The position numbers and the translations under genes were made by a program. A stretch of 64,000 bases of DNA from Cloacibacterium normanense. Its GTDB lineage: Bacteria; Bacteroidota; Bacteroidia; Flavobacteriales; Weeksellaceae. The stretch is taken from the NCBI RefSeq assembly GCF_002943105.1, contig NZ_PTPZ01000002.1:149582-213581 (forward strand), given 5' to 3'. Every line of letters begins with the position of its first letter. Positions within the stretch are counted from its first letter, which is position 1. Positions 34,447 to 44,287 of the stretch are shown in pieces. The notes below the pieces were generated by a model. It ran no database searches and was not told the origin of the DNA. It saw only the letters and a program-made list of their open reading frames with translations.

Positions 34447-35802
34447 ATGGAAACACATGATTATTCAGTAGGTTTAGACATTGGTACCACGAAAATTGTT
34501 GCCATTGTAGGCAGAAAAAATGCCCACGGAAAAATTGAAGTTTTAGGCGTAGGTAAAGCTAAAAGTTTGGGCGTTCACAAAGGAATTGTGAATAATATTT
34601 CTCAAACAATAAGCTCTATCAAAGCTGCTATTTCAGAAGCAGAAAAATCTTCAGGAGTTCCTATTCATAGAGTAACCGTAGGTATCGCAGGCAAACACAT
34701 TCGTAGTCTGCAACACTCAGATTACATCATGAGAGAAAACCCAGATAAATATATCACAGATGAAGATATAGAAATCTTAAAAGACCAAGTAAAAAAACTG
34801 GTCATGCTTCCTGGTGAAGAAATCATTCACGTGCTTCCACAAGAGTACAAAGTAGATTCTGAAGGCGAAATCCAAGAACCAATCGGTATGCACGGAAAAC
34901 GTCTGGAAGCAAATTTCCATGTAGTCGTGGGTCAAATGGGAAGCATCAGAAATATCGCACGTTGCGTTCGCGAAGCTGGTTTAGAAATGGAAGCGCTTAC
35001 TCTAGAACCTCTTGCCTCTTCAGAAGCTGTTCTTACTACTGAAGAAAAAGAAGCAGGAGTTGCCATCGTAGACATCGGTGGTGGTACTACAGATATTGCT
35101 ATTTTTAAAGATAACATCATTCGCCACACTTGCGTTATTCCTTATGGTGGCGGAATTATTACAGATGATATTAAAGAAGGCTGTTCTATTATAGAAAAAC
35201 ATGCAGAGCAACTGAAAGTAAAATTCGGGTCTGCCGTTCCAGATTTAGAAAAAGACTCTACGTTTGTTACCATTCCTGGTTTACACGGAAGACCAGACAA
35301 AGAAATTTCTCTAAAATCTTTGGCAAGTATTATCAATGCGAGAGTGGAAGAAATTCTCGAAATGGTAAATACAGAATTAAAAGCGTATGGAGCTTATGAA
35401 CAAAAACGCAAACTCATCGCAGGAATTGTGTTAACAGGTGGCGGTTCTAATCTTAAAAACCTTCGTCAGTTGGCCAACTATGTAACAGGATTTGATGCGA
35501 GAATTGGTTTCGCTAATGAATATATTGCCAATGACAAAAACCAATATCTAAAATCTCCAGAATTTGCTACTTCAATTGGTTTATTGATGGAAAGTTTAAA
35601 AATTCATGATAAAAAACCTGTAGAAAAACCTGTAGAAGAACCAAAAGTAATTGAAGTTCCTCAAACAGAAAATACAGTAGAAGAAGTAAAAACTGAGGAG
35701 CAAGAAATTACACAACACATAGAGGAAGTGAAGAAGAACAAACCTACTTTTGGACAATCCATACTTGAAAAAGTAAAAAAATTCTTCGAAGAAGTAGAAT
35801 AA
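34447..35802 (+). CDS. ftsA: Cell division protein FtsA
   Basis: Actin-like ATPase that ties FtsZ filaments to the membrane. It has 451 residues: phosphate 1 motif VGLDIGTTKIVAIVG, phosphate 2 motif VAIVDIGGGTTDIAIF, and LTGGGSNLKNL. A Glu/Val-rich linker leads to a C-terminal amphipathic helix (SILEKVKKFFEEV), the membrane target. It lies directly before ftsZ. Confidence 0.96.
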   Translation: METHDYSVGLDIGTTKIVAIVGRKNAHGKIEVLGVGKAKSLGVHKGIVNNISQTISSIKAAISEAEKSSGVPIHRVTVGIAGKHIRSLQHSDYIMRENPDKYITDEDIEILKDQVKKLVMLPGEEIIHVLPQEYKVDSEGEIQEPIGMHGKRLEANFHVVVGQMGSIRNIARCVREAGLEMEALTLEPLASSEAVLTTEEKEAGVAIVDIGGGTTDIAIFKDNIIRHTCVIPYGGGIITDDIKEGCSIIEKHAEQLKVKFGSAVPDLEKDSTFVTIPGLHGRPDKEISLKSLASIINARVEEILEMVNTELKAYGAYEQKRKLIAGIVLTGGGSNLKNLRQLANYVTGFDARIGFANEYIANDKNQYLKSPEFATSIGLLMESLKIHDKKPVEKPVEEPKVIEVPQTENTVEEVKTEEQEITQHIEEVKKNKPTFGQSILEKVKKFFEEVE

Positions 35803-35854
35803 TTAAAACGAATAATACTAAAATAAGTAAGTAACTTTTATACATCGAAAATAT

Positions 35855-37774
35855 ATGGAAAATACATTAAATACAGGGTTTTCATTCGATTTACCAAAAG
35901 GAAATTCATCTATCATAAAAGTGATTGGTGTAGGTGGTGGAGGTAACAATGCGTTGAAACACATGTACGAGAAAGGAATTCATGGAGTAGATTTTATCAT
36001 TTGTAACACCGATGCACAAACACTAGATAATAACCCAATTTCTACAAAAGTTCAGTTAGGAGCTGCCATTACAGAAGGTTTAGGAGCTGGAGCAGATCCA
36101 GAAGTTGGAGAAAAATCTGCCTTAGAAAGTATTGATGAAATCAAAGCTGTTCTAGGTCATAATACCAAAATGGTTTTCATTACCGCAGGAATGGGTGGCG
36201 GAACTGGTACTGGTGCTGCTCCTGTTATTGCAAAAATTGCCAAAGAAATGGGAATTTTAACCATTGGTATTGTTACCGTTCCTTTTAGTTTTGAAGGAAA
36301 AAGAAGACTAGAACAAGCCGAAAATGGTTTAGAAAAACTTCGCAATAATGTAGATTCCTTAATTGTTATTAATAACGATAAACTTCGTCAACAGTTTGGT
36401 AACCTTGGTTTCAAATCTGGTTTTGCTAAGGCAGATGAAGTGTTAGCCAATGCTGCTAAAGGTATGGCAGAAGTGATTACTGGTTATTTCGATGTAAATA
36501 TAGACTTCCGTGATGCGCGTTCAGTTTTACAAAATTCAGGAACCGCTCTCATGTCTACAGGAACTGCTTCTGGGGAAAACAAAGCTGAAGAAGCCGTGAA
36601 AAAAGCACTCGATTCTCCATTATTGAATGATAATAAAATCACAGGAGCTAAAAACGTTCTTCTCCTCATCAGAAGTGGAAACGAAGAAGCTACTATGGAT
36701 GAAATCGGCTTAATTAATGACCACATTCAGCGCGAAGCAGGAAACACTGCAGATATTATTTTCGGTGTAGGAACAGATGCAGAATTGGGAGATTCTATCA
36801 GCGTATTGGTTATTGCTACTGGTTTTGCAGCGGATGATCAAAAATATGCAGGTCCAACCGAAAAAATTAGATATACATTAGAAGACACTCCTTCTTCTCC
36901 AAAAGTGAAGAGAGAATCTCCATTTGGCAGAACTTCTTCTGAAAAATCTCAAGAAAATCCAATGCAAAATTCATCAAAAAGCATGTTTTTCTTAGATGAT
37001 TCTCATGACAACAGTACTCCAGACTTCCCTAGTAATTCTGTAAATCAATTTGCAGAAACACAAGCGGCAGTATTGGAAGAAAGAATAGAAGAACTTAGAT
37101 TTTTTGAAGACGAAAGTTTAAGCATCGAAAGCAGTCATCAAACTTTTGAAGTAGAAGAACAAGAAAATAATGTTTTAGAATTATTTTCATTTGATGATGA
37201 AGACGTTTTAGAATCTCAATCTTTCACTTTTGAAACAGAAGAAAAGAAAACAACTATTATTGAAGAAACTCAGTTTGATGCTGGACAAAAAGTAGAAAAT
37301 GTGAAACTTTCTTTGGAAGAAACCAAAGAAGAAATTTCTTTCATTGTAGAGGAAAAAACTGTGGAAACGTATAGACCAAAAGCAGAAACGAAAACTTTAG
37401 TTGAAGAAAAACCAATTGAGTTTACCTTCAAGATTGCAGAAGAAATAGAAGAAGTAAAAACCGTTTTTGAAAATCACACAGAAGAAAAAATCACTTTTAC
37501 AGAAACTAAAATTGAAGAGGAATTTAAATTTATCGAAAAAAATACTGCTACAGAAAAAGTTCAGGCAAGAAGAGATAAATTAAAAGAGTTCAACTCTCGT
37601 TATCAGACGATAGAAAACGAAAATGAATTCGAAAACATTCCTGCTTTCAGAAGAAAAAACATCAATATAGGTCACGAAAATGCTTCTCAACAGCAAATTT
37701 CTAGTTTCCTTTCTGAAAACAACGGAAGAGTACAACTTAGAGAAAACAAGTTTTTAAACAAAGACGTAGATTAA
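35855..37774 (+). CDS. ftsZ: Cell division protein FtsZ with long acidic tail
   Basis: Tubulin-like GTPase that forms the division ring. The core (about residues 1-330) has [13 protein letters not shown], the tubulin signature [15 protein letters not shown] and [10 protein letters not shown]. It is followed by an unusually long tail of about 300 residues, very rich in Glu, Thr and Lys. The tail ends in the conserved-looking peptide [14 protein letters not shown]. Total 639 residues against about 380 in E. coli; long tails are known in flavobacteria. The tail probably acts as an intrinsically disordered linker. Confidence 0.97.
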   Translation: MENTLNTGFSFDLPKGNSSIIKVIGVGGGGNNALKHMYEKGIHGVDFIICNTDAQTLDNNPISTKVQLGAAITEGLGAGADPEVGEKSALESIDEIKAVLGHNTKMVFITAGMGGGTGTGAAPVIAKIAKEMGILTIGIVTVPFSFEGKRRLEQAENGLEKLRNNVDSLIVINNDKLRQQFGNLGFKSGFAKADEVLANAAKGMAEVITGYFDVNIDFRDARSVLQNSGTALMSTGTASGENKAEEAVKKALDSPLLNDNKITGAKNVLLLIRSGNEEATMDEIGLINDHIQREAGNTADIIFGVGTDAELGDSISVLVIATGFAADDQKYAGPTEKIRYTLEDTPSSPKVKRESPFGRTSSEKSQENPMQNSSKSMFFLDDSHDNSTPDFPSNSVNQFAETQAAVLEERIEELRFFEDESLSIESSHQTFEVEEQENNVLELFSFDDEDVLESQSFTFETEEKKTTIIEETQFDAGQKVENVKLSLEETKEEISFIVEEKTVETYRPKAETKTLVEEKPIEFTFKIAEEIEEVKTVFENHTEEKITFTETKIEEEFKFIEKNTATEKVQARRDKLKEFNSRYQTIENENEFENIPAFRRKNINIGHENASQQQISSFLSENNGRVQLRENKFLNKDVD

Positions 37775-37796
37775 AATTTTTAAAATTTAGAAAAAA

Positions 37797-38243
37797 ATGA
37801 GTTTAGAACTTACCATAAACGAAGCGATTAAAACCGCAATGAGAGAAAAAGACAAAGTTGCTCTTGACTCTCTAAGAGCCGTAAAATCTCAAATTCTCTT
37901 GCTCAAAACTGAAGCAAAAGGAGCTGATGTTTCTGCAGAACAGGAAATTGCCATTCTCCAAAGAATGATTAAGCAAAGAAAAGATTCTTACGAACAGTTT
38001 GTTGCTCAAAATAGAAATGATTTAGCAGAGGTAGAATTGGCACAAATGAAAGTGATTGAACAATTTTTACCTGCTCAACTTTCTGCGGAAGAATTAGAAG
38101 CAGAAATTAAAAAAATCATTACCGAAGTAGGCGCAGAATCTCTAAAAGACTTAGGAAAAGTTATGGGAACTGCTTCTAAAACTTTAGCAGGAAAATCAGA
38201 TGGAAAATCCATCTCTGAAATGGTGAAAAAACTATTATCATAA
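37797..38243 (+). CDS. GatB/YqeY domain protein
   Basis: A 148-residue cytoplasmic protein of the YqeY family, related to the tail domain of amidotransferase subunit GatB. Family features: SLELTINEAIKTAMREKDKVALDSLRAVKSQIL, then QRMIKQRKDSYEQFV and the C-terminal GKVMGTASKTLAGKSDGKSISEMV. A possible tRNA-binding role is only inferred from the GatB similarity. It is the last gene of the dcw transcript, 22 bases after ftsZ, and is followed by a terminator. Confidence 0.92.
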   Translation: MSLELTINEAIKTAMREKDKVALDSLRAVKSQILLLKTEAKGADVSAEQEIAILQRMIKQRKDSYEQFVAQNRNDLAEVELAQMKVIEQFLPAQLSAEELEAEIKKIITEVGAESLKDLGKVMGTASKTLAGKSDGKSISEMVKKLLS

Positions 38244-38268
38244 TTAAATTTTCATATTAACGATAAAG

Positions 38269-38296
38269 AGCCGATGAATTTTTCATCGGCTTTTTG
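38269..38296 (+). terminator. Intrinsic terminator ending the dcw cluster
   Basis: Stem AGCCGATGAA / TTCATCGGCT, short loop, then TTTTT. Confidence 0.9.
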
Positions 38297-38381
38297 AATT
38301 AAAAAGGAGTCATTTTGTCTTAATAGATTTTTGGCATATTTTTGATAATAGAATTAAATAGAATTTTCCAAATTTTAATTA

Positions 38382-38389
38382 TAAATTTG
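38382..38389 (+). promoter_or_regulatory. -7 box of the bacilliredoxin gene
   Basis: TAAATTTG, 46 bases upstream of the start codon; no clear TTG at -33. Confidence 0.45.
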
Positions 38390-38435
38390 CACTACAAAAT
38401 CTTGAATTTTCTAATCATTAAATAAAATATATATT

Positions 38436-38846
38436 ATGTATCCAGCAGATTTAGTAATGCCAATGAAGGCAGAACTCACAGATAAAGGTTTCCAAGACCT
38501 TACCTCAGCAGAACAAGTAAATGACGCACTTAAACAACCGGGAACTACCCTAGTTATGGTAAATTCTGTTTGTGGTTGCGCAGCAGGAGCAGCAAGACCA
38601 GGCGTTATTTATTCTTTAACTGGCGATAAAAAACCAGACCATTTGACTACTGTTTTTGCAGGTTTTGACACAGAAGCGGTAGCAGAGGCTAGAAAACATT
38701 TTGCGCCATTCCCACCAAGTTCACCTTGTGTTGCGCTTTTCAAAGATGGCGAATTGGTTCACATGTTAGAAAGACACCACATCGAAGGAAATCCTGCAGG
38801 TGCTATTGCGGCGAATTTACAAGCAGCTTACGAAGAATTTTGCTAA
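38436..38846 (+). CDS. BrxA/BrxB family bacilliredoxin
   Basis: A 136-residue thioredoxin-fold protein of the YphP/YqiW (bacilliredoxin) family. The active motif is CGC (Cys46 and Cys48 in NSVCGCAAGAARPG). The N-terminus MYPADLVMPMKAELTDKGF and HFAPFPPSSPCVALFKDGELVHMLERHHIEG are characteristic. In Firmicutes these proteins remove bacillithiol from oxidised proteins; many Bacteroidota also make bacillithiol. The reductant here is not shown by the sequence. Single gene. Confidence 0.93.
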   Translation: MYPADLVMPMKAELTDKGFQDLTSAEQVNDALKQPGTTLVMVNSVCGCAAGAARPGVIYSLTGDKKPDHLTTVFAGFDTEAVAEARKHFAPFPPSSPCVALFKDGELVHMLERHHIEGNPAGAIAANLQAAYEEFC

Positions 38847-38868
38847 AATTTTCTCTAAAATAATCCTC

Positions 38869-38899
38869 AATCCGTTCTAAATTTTTAGAGCGGATTTTT
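38869..38899 (+). terminator. Intrinsic terminator after the bacilliredoxin gene
   Basis: Stem AATCCGTTCTAAA / TTTAGAGCGGATT (one G-U pair), then TTTTT. Confidence 0.88.
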
Positions 38900-38947
38900 G
38901 TTGCATTCAAATTACAAAATTCTCAAAAAATTTATTAAATTTGAGCA

Positions 38948-40462
38948 ATGGCAACAAAAGCTCTCTTCAATATGGCTGTAAACTGGTTTATTCGACAAAG
39001 AATAGACCAAATTCAGAATTTTATGAAACATCCTATTGAAACTCAAAACGGAGTTTTATTTTCTCAACTTTTTCATGCAGAAGAAACAGAATACGGCAAA
39101 AAATTCGGGTTCAAAGACATTTCTTCTTACCGAGATTTTCAGCAACAAGTTCCTATCGTAAACTATGAAGAGTTCGAGCCTTACATTGAAAAAGCAAGAC
39201 AAGGTCAAAAAGATATTTCTTGGCCAGGAGTTATTCGTCAGTTTGCGAAATCTTCTGGAACGACCAATGCCAAAAGCAAATTCATTCCTATTTCAGACGA
39301 AAGTTTAGAAGAGTGCCATTACAAAGCAGGAAAGGATTTAATTTCCATTTATGCAAACAATCATCCTGATAATCAATTATTTCTCAATAAAAATTTAAGA
39401 TTAGGCGGAAGTGCAGAATTGTACGAAAGTTTCAATACTAAGTTCGGTGATTTATCTGCTATTTTGATAGAAAATCTTCCTTTTTGGGTAGAAATTACCA
39501 CGGTTCCCAGCAAAAAAACTTCCCTCATGTCAGAGTGGGAAACCAAACTGAAAGCCATCGTTTCGGAAGTTAAAAATCAAGATGTAGGAAGTTTAACCGG
39601 TGTTCCAAGTTGGATGATGGTTTTGCTTCAAAGAATTTTAACCGAAACAGGAAAAGGCAATATTTCTGACATTTTCCCAAATTTAGAAGTGTTTTTCCAC
39701 GGTGGAATAAGTTTTAAACCGTACAGAGAACAATATAAAAAAATCATCGGCAAAGACATTAATTACTACGAAATTTACAACGCTTCTGAAGGTTTCTTCG
39801 GGATTCAAGACAGAAGTGGTAGTGACGAAATGCTTCTGATGCTAGATTACGGAATTTTCTACGAATTTATTCCGATGGATAAATTTGACCGCAATAATCT
39901 TCAAGCGATTCCTTTGGAAGAAGTAGAACTCGGCAAAAATTATGCAGTGGTTATTTCTACCAATGGTGGACTTTGGCGTTACTTAATCGGTGATACCGTA
40001 AAATTTACATCTCTTTCTCCGCATCGAATTCAGATTTCTGGCAGAACCAAACATTACATCAATGCTTTTGGCGAAGAATTAATGATAGACAATGTAGAAA
40101 CTGCGCTTAAAAAAGCCTGTGATGCTACAGAAGCTCACGTTTTAGATTATACAGGAGCGCCTGTTTTTATGAGCGAAGGAAAATCTGGAGCGCATGAATG
40201 GTTGATTGAATTTGCCAAACATCCGAATAATTTTGAGGCATTTTCTAAAATTTTTGATGATACTTTGAAATCTATCAATTCAGATTACGAAGCGAAGCGT
40301 TACCTCAACATGACGCTGAATCCGCCAATTATTCACACGGCAAAAGAAAAACTTTTCTATCAATGGATGGAATCTAGAGGAAAACTGGGCGGACAAAACA
40401 AAGTGCCACGATTGAGCAACGACAGAGAATACATAGATCCACTTTTAGAGCTGAATAAATAA
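38948..40462 (+). CDS. GH3 family acyl-adenylating enzyme
   Basis: A 504-residue member of the GH3 superfamily, named after plant auxin-amide synthetases. The ATP motif is QFAKSSGTTNAKSKFIPIS. Further segments are EIYNASEGFFGIQD and GGLWRYLIGDTVKFTS, then HRIQISGRTKHYINAFGEELM. The family adenylates carboxylic acids and may conjugate them to amino acids. Bacterial members are poorly characterised, so substrates are unknown. Single-gene unit with its own terminator. Confidence 0.92.
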   Translation: MATKALFNMAVNWFIRQRIDQIQNFMKHPIETQNGVLFSQLFHAEETEYGKKFGFKDISSYRDFQQQVPIVNYEEFEPYIEKARQGQKDISWPGVIRQFAKSSGTTNAKSKFIPISDESLEECHYKAGKDLISIYANNHPDNQLFLNKNLRLGGSAELYESFNTKFGDLSAILIENLPFWVEITTVPSKKTSLMSEWETKLKAIVSEVKNQDVGSLTGVPSWMMVLLQRILTETGKGNISDIFPNLEVFFHGGISFKPYREQYKKIIGKDINYYEIYNASEGFFGIQDRSGSDEMLLMLDYGIFYEFIPMDKFDRNNLQAIPLEEVELGKNYAVVISTNGGLWRYLIGDTVKFTSLSPHRIQISGRTKHYINAFGEELMIDNVETALKKACDATEAHVLDYTGAPVFMSEGKSGAHEWLIEFAKHPNNFEAFSKIFDDTLKSINSDYEAKRYLNMTLNPPIIHTAKEKLFYQWMESRGKLGGQNKVPRLSNDREYIDPLLELNK

Positions 40463-40494
40463 AACCGTTCAAAAAATAGAACGGTTTATTTTTT
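40461..40494 (+). terminator. Intrinsic terminator after the GH3 gene
   Basis: Stem AAACCGTTC / GAACGGTTT, then TATTTTTT. Confidence 0.88.
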
Positions 40495-40542
40495 CTATGC
40501 TTTTCTTAACATAAATCAATGACAAAACCGCTCATCATAACT

Positions 40543-40550
40543 TATCTTTG
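40543..40550 (+). promoter_or_regulatory. -7 box of the nitroreductase gene
   Basis: TATCTTTG, 17 bases upstream of the start codon; no clear -33 TTG. Confidence 0.55.
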
Positions 40551-40567
40551 TAAAAATTTTTTATAAA

Positions 40568-41200
40568 ATGGAATTATTAGATAAATTAAAGTGGAGATAC
40601 GCTGCAAAAGCGATGAACGGAGAAAAAGTAAGTGATGAAAAATTAGAAAGAATTTTAGAAGCAGCACGTCTTGCTCCTACTTCTAGTGGTTTACAGCCTT
40701 TCGAAATTTTCGTGGTGTCTAATCAAGAGGTTAAAAATCAATTGAGAGAAGCCGCAAGTAATCAACCGCAAGTTGCAGATGCTTCTCATGTTTTGGTTTT
40801 CGCAGCTTGGGATACTTACACTGCAGAAAGAATCAACTATATGTTTGATTTAACGAACGAAGTAAGAGGGTTCACCAATGATGGTTGGGAAAACTACAGA
40901 CAATTTTTATTGAACGCTTACGTTCCTAAATCTGCAGAAGAAAACTTCGTACACACTGCAAAACAAGCGTACATTGCATTTGGCGCTGCGATTATTGCTG
41001 CCGCTTTCGAAGGCGTAGATGCTACTCCAATGGAAGGTTTCAGCCCAGAAAAAGTAGACGAAATTCTTGGTTTAAGAGAAAAAGGATTAAGAAGTGTTTT
41101 ACTTTTACCTCTTGGTTACAGAGACACTGAAAAAGACTGGTTAGAAAAACTTGAAAAAGTAAGAAAACCAAAAGATAAATTTATCACAGAAGTGAAATAA
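40568..41200 (+). CDS. NAD(P)H-dependent nitroreductase family flavoprotein
   Basis: A 210-residue FMN enzyme of the nitroreductase family. The N-terminal KLKWRYAAKAMNGEKVS and ILEAARLAPTSSGLQPFEIFVV give the FMN-binding Arg/Ser pattern. AAIIAAAFEGVDATPMEGFSPEKVDEILGL and VLLLPLGYRDTEKDWL are typical of NfsB-like oxidoreductases. The physiological substrate is unknown; quinone or nitroaromatic reduction is usual. Single gene. Confidence 0.92.
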   Translation: MELLDKLKWRYAAKAMNGEKVSDEKLERILEAARLAPTSSGLQPFEIFVVSNQEVKNQLREAASNQPQVADASHVLVFAAWDTYTAERINYMFDLTNEVRGFTNDGWENYRQFLLNAYVPKSAEENFVHTAKQAYIAFGAAIIAAAFEGVDATPMEGFSPEKVDEILGLREKGLRSVLLLPLGYRDTEKDWLEKLEKVRKPKDKFITEVK

Positions 41201-41203
41201 TAC

Positions 41204-41233
41204 AAAAATCCTCAGAAAATTCTGAGGATTTTT
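41204..41233. terminator. Bidirectional terminator between nitroreductase and hemE
   Basis: Stem AAAAATCCTCAGAA / TTCTGAGGATTTTT with A- and T-runs on both sides, between converging genes. Confidence 0.9.
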
Positions 41234-41253
41234 AGTTGATATAAAGAAGGATT

Positions 41254-42279
41254 TTAAACTTTCCATTCTACTACCGCTCTAATAAAAGCTTCGGCGTTTT
41301 CTAAAGGAACATTAGGTAAAATTCCGTGACCTAGATTAGTAATGTATTTATCTTTGCCAAATCTATCAATCATTTCATGAACCATTTTTCTAATCACTTC
41401 TGGCGAAGAATGTAATCTTGCAGGATCAAAATTCCCTTGAAGGGTTATAGAATTATTGGTAAATTTTCTTGCCAATTCTGGTGTAATCGACCAATCTACA
41501 CCAAGAGCAGAAACTTTGGATTTCGTCATTTCTTCTAAAGCATACCAACAACCTTTCGCAAAAACTACAACGTGAGCTTCTGGAGCTAAAGCTTCTACAA
41601 TTTGGTTAATGTATTTCCAAGAAAACTCTTGATAATCTTCAGGAGAAAGCATTCCACCCCAAGAATCAAAAATCTGTACCGCAGAAACTCCGCTTTGTAC
41701 TTTTCTCTTTAAATAAGCGATGGTTACATCTGTAATTTTTTGTAAAAGCAAATGTGCAGCTTCTGGTTGAGTAAAGCAAAATGATTTTGCAATATCAAAA
41801 GATTTAGAACCTTTTCCTTCAACACAGTAGCAAAGCAAAGTCCAAGGTGAACCAGCAAAACCAATCAAAGGAATTTCGTTTTCTAATTTCTGTAAAGTGA
41901 TGTCAATCGCATCATAAACATATTTCAGATTTTCTTCTGCTCCTTCTACTTGCAGATTTTGTACTTGTTCTAAAGTTCTTATTGGTGTGTCTAACCATGG
42001 TCCAACTGATTCTTTCATTTTGAAATCAATTCCCATCGCTTGCGGAACTACCAAAATATCAGAAAATAAAATCGCTGCATCTAGCGGAAATCTTCTAATC
42101 GGTTGAACAGTAATTTCTGCTGCCAATTCTGGAGTTTGACAACGCGTGAAGAAATCATATTGGTCACGAAGTGCGATGAATTCTGGCAAATATCTTCCTG
42201 CTTGTCTCATCATCCAAACTGGTGGCCTTTCTACAGTTTCGCCTCGTAATGCTCTTAAATATAGGTCGTTTTTTATCAT
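41254..42279 (-). CDS. hemE: Uroporphyrinogen decarboxylase
   Basis: Converts uroporphyrinogen III to coproporphyrinogen III by four decarboxylations. It has 341 residues: [16 protein letters not shown] (substrate-binding Arg), [24 protein letters not shown], and [18 protein letters not shown] chose the ATG at 42277-42279; the longer frame starts at a TTG. It is the last gene of the haem operon, 22 bases after hemD. Confidence 0.96.
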   Translation of the reverse strand: MIKNDLYLRALRGETVERPPVWMMRQAGRYLPEFIALRDQYDFFTRCQTPELAAEITVQPIRRFPLDAAILFSDILVVPQAMGIDFKMKESVGPWLDTPIRTLEQVQNLQVEGAEENLKYVYDAIDITLQKLENEIPLIGFAGSPWTLLCYCVEGKGSKSFDIAKSFCFTQPEAAHLLLQKITDVTIAYLKRKVQSGVSAVQIFDSWGGMLSPEDYQEFSWKYINQIVEALAPEAHVVVFAKGCWYALEEMTKSKVSALGVDWSITPELARKFTNNSITLQGNFDPARLHSSPEVIRKMVHEMIDRFGKDKYITNLGHGILPNVPLENAEAFIRAVVEWKV

Positions 42280-42301
42280 TTTTCTTGTTTGCAATCGGCT
42301 T

Positions 42302-42979
42302 TTAAGAATGAGCGTTTTGCTTTATAATGGTTAACAAATCTTCTAAATTGCTTTCTTTACTGGTAAAAATTTTATTTTGTGTAAATTTTCTCAGCTCCTT
42401 TTCTGTGGTGTGTCCGATAGAAAAGAGTTTTAAATTTTCTAAAGAATTAAACTTTGCAAAACTACGAACTCCACTTGGACTAAAAAAAACTACAGCCTCA
42501 TATTTTTCATGAATTTCTGGGTAGAGAATTTTAGTGTTGTAAAGCACCACTTTTTTGTAAGAAATATTCTGAAGCGGTAATGCTTTATCTAAAATATCAA
42601 GTGCTAAATTTCCACAGAAGTGAATAAAATTTTCTTTTTGGCTATGCTTGAGAATAAATTCAGACAAATCATTAAGATGTTTCTTCACTTTAAAAGTTCC
42701 AAAACCGTTATTTCTCAATTCTTTTTTGGTTTTAAGACCTACTGCGTAGATTTTATTATAATGGGCTTCTTGGAAATTTTCATTCGGTTGAAAACCATTT
42801 TCAAAGAAAGATTTTACAGCGTTTACACTCGTGAAAATAAGTGAAGAATTCTTGAGTGGAAAAGGTTTGGTTTTAATTTTTTCAATCGCGATAAAATCCT
42901 TAAAATCACAAGAAAAACCGGTTTCTAATTTCTCTGAAACCTCATGTTCAATTCCGGTTTTGGTGAAAAGGATTTTCAT
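42302..42979 (-). CDS. hemD: Uroporphyrinogen-III synthase
   Basis: Closes hydroxymethylbilane to uroporphyrinogen III. The 225-residue sequence is diverged, as usual for HemD. Helpful patterns are [28 protein letters not shown], and [16 protein letters not shown] with [13 protein letters not shown]. Identity is supported by the fixed place between hemC and hemE. Gap of 7 bases to hemC. Confidence 0.9.
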   Translation of the reverse strand: MKILFTKTGIEHEVSEKLETGFSCDFKDFIAIEKIKTKPFPLKNSSLIFTSVNAVKSFFENGFQPNENFQEAHYNKIYAVGLKTKKELRNNGFGTFKVKKHLNDLSEFILKHSQKENFIHFCGNLALDILDKALPLQNISYKKVVLYNTKILYPEIHEKYEAVVFFSPSGVRSFAKFNSLENLKLFSIGHTTEKELRKFTQNKIFTSKESNLEDLLTIIKQNAHS

Positions 42980-42986
42980 GATGACT

Positions 42987-43895
42987 CTATTCCTTTATTT
43001 GTTTCTTAATCTCCTCCATCATTTCTTTTCCTCCGTTTTCTAGCACAAATTCTGCAAACTTTTTACCGTAATTTTCAGATTCATCATATTCAAATTCTTC
43101 AACTACATTTATCGTTTTACTTCCGTCCAAAGAATTTAATCTTCCCGAAAATTTGATTTTATTTTCTTCAAAAACTGCTATTGCTCCAATTGGCGCAGTA
43201 CAGCCACCTTCTAAAGTTCTGAGGAAATTACGTTCTATTTCAACGCAAATTTGAGTGGTTTTATGATTGATTTTTTGCAAAATTGCTTTGGTTTCTACAT
43301 CATCTACTCTACTTGAAATCGCCACAACTCCCTGACTAGGCGCAGAAATCATAAAATCTAGCATTTCATATTCCAACTCCATTTCCATTCTTTTAATCCC
43401 CGCTAAGGAAAAAAGCGTAGCATCAAAATCTCCTTCTTCTAATTTCTTTAAACGCGTCTGTACGTTTCCTCTGATATCTGAAAACTGAGTGTTCGGGAAT
43501 TTTTCTGACCAAAAAGCTCTTCTTCTTAAACTGCTGGTTGCAATTTTAAGTTCTGCTAAATCTTTATTTTTAGAAGAAGATTTTCTCACCAAAACATCTT
43601 GTGGAAAATCTCTTTCCAAAACGGCAGAAACTTCTATATTTTGAGGTAAAATAGTAGGAACATCTTTCAGAGAATGCACTGCAATATCTATTTCATTATT
43701 GAGTAATGCAATGTCTAAATCTTTGGTAAAAACGCCCGTAATTCCTAGAGAATAAAGTGGTTGATTGAGGTTTTTATCACCAGAAGAAAGCACAGGAACC
43801 AGTACTGTTTCGTAACCTAAATTTTGTAATTTTTGTTCTACTTCTTTTGCTTGCCACATTGCTAATGGCGAATTTCTGGTGCCTATTCTAATCAT
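42987..43895 (-). CDS. hemC: Hydroxymethylbilane synthase (porphobilinogen deaminase)
   Basis: Joins four porphobilinogens into hydroxymethylbilane. It has 302 residues: IRIGTRNSPLAMWQA, FTKDLDIALLNNEIDIAVHSLKDVP, and TSSLRRRAFW. The cofactor-bearing Cys232 is in LEGGCTAPIGA. All catalytic elements are present. It lies 6 bases after the unknown gene of the operon and 7 before hemD. Confidence 0.97.
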   Translation of the reverse strand: MIRIGTRNSPLAMWQAKEVEQKLQNLGYETVLVPVLSSGDKNLNQPLYSLGITGVFTKDLDIALLNNEIDIAVHSLKDVPTILPQNIEVSAVLERDFPQDVLVRKSSSKNKDLAELKIATSSLRRRAFWSEKFPNTQFSDIRGNVQTRLKKLEEGDFDATLFSLAGIKRMEMELEYEMLDFMISAPSQGVVAISSRVDDVETKAILQKINHKTTQICVEIERNFLRTLEGGCTAPIGAIAVFEENKIKFSGRLNSLDGSKTINVVEEFEYDESENYGKKFAEFVLENGGKEMMEEIKKQIKE

Positions 43896-43901
43896 TATAT
43901 T

Positions 43902-44219
43902 TTAAATATTGATATCAATTATTTGATTTGGAAAAACATAAAACTCATTAAACCCTTCATAAGTTTCAATATCCCAAGGTTTTTCAGTTGTTACTTTTAA
44001 AGCTTTTTTTTCATCAAAAACTAATTCTTCCAAAATTTCGCAACCTAGAAACCCTTTTTTTGGATAAATACTCTCTTCGTCAAGATATTCTGTTGTAATA
44101 ATTGGAACTTTATCTTGAAAAATATGTTTTTTATTATTTATATCTAAAAATTCGCATTCTACCCAACCTGGTTGAGAATTATCTACAAATTTTGTAATTA
44201 AAACTTTGATTGCTTTCAT
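43902..44219 (-). CDS. Unknown protein inside the haem operon
   Basis: A 105-residue soluble protein I do not recognise. It is acidic and likely beta-rich (KAIKVLITKFVDNSQPGWVE, then GFLGCEILEELVFDEKKALKV), with no signal or membrane span. It lies between hemA (68 bases upstream) and hemC (6 bases downstream) on the same strand, so it must be co-transcribed with hemC. It could be a haem-pathway accessory or an unrelated insertion. Two Cys residues are present, but no known metal or cofactor motif. Confidence 0.75.
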   Translation of the reverse strand: MKAIKVLITKFVDNSQPGWVECEFLDINNKKHIFQDKVPIITTEYLDEESIYPKKGFLGCEILEELVFDEKKALKVTTEKPWDIETYEGFNEFYVFPNQIIDINI

Positions 44220-44233
44220 TTAAAAAAATTTAG

Positions 44234-44246
44234 ATTCCTTCGGAAT
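44234..44246. other. Small hairpin in the hemA gap
   Basis: ATTCC-TTC-GGAAT in the 68-base gap after hemA. It is similar in size and shape to the hairpins in the dcw gaps and has no T-run adjacent to the stem. Confidence 0.55.
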
Positions 44247-44287
44247 GACAAAAATGTGTGAAAATTCATAAATCCCAAATCGAAAAT

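Noticed and set aside
36900-37774. Frameshift or fused gene at the end of ftsZ
   Set aside because: The long acidic tail is in frame, ends in a conserved-looking peptide, and such tails occur in flavobacteria.
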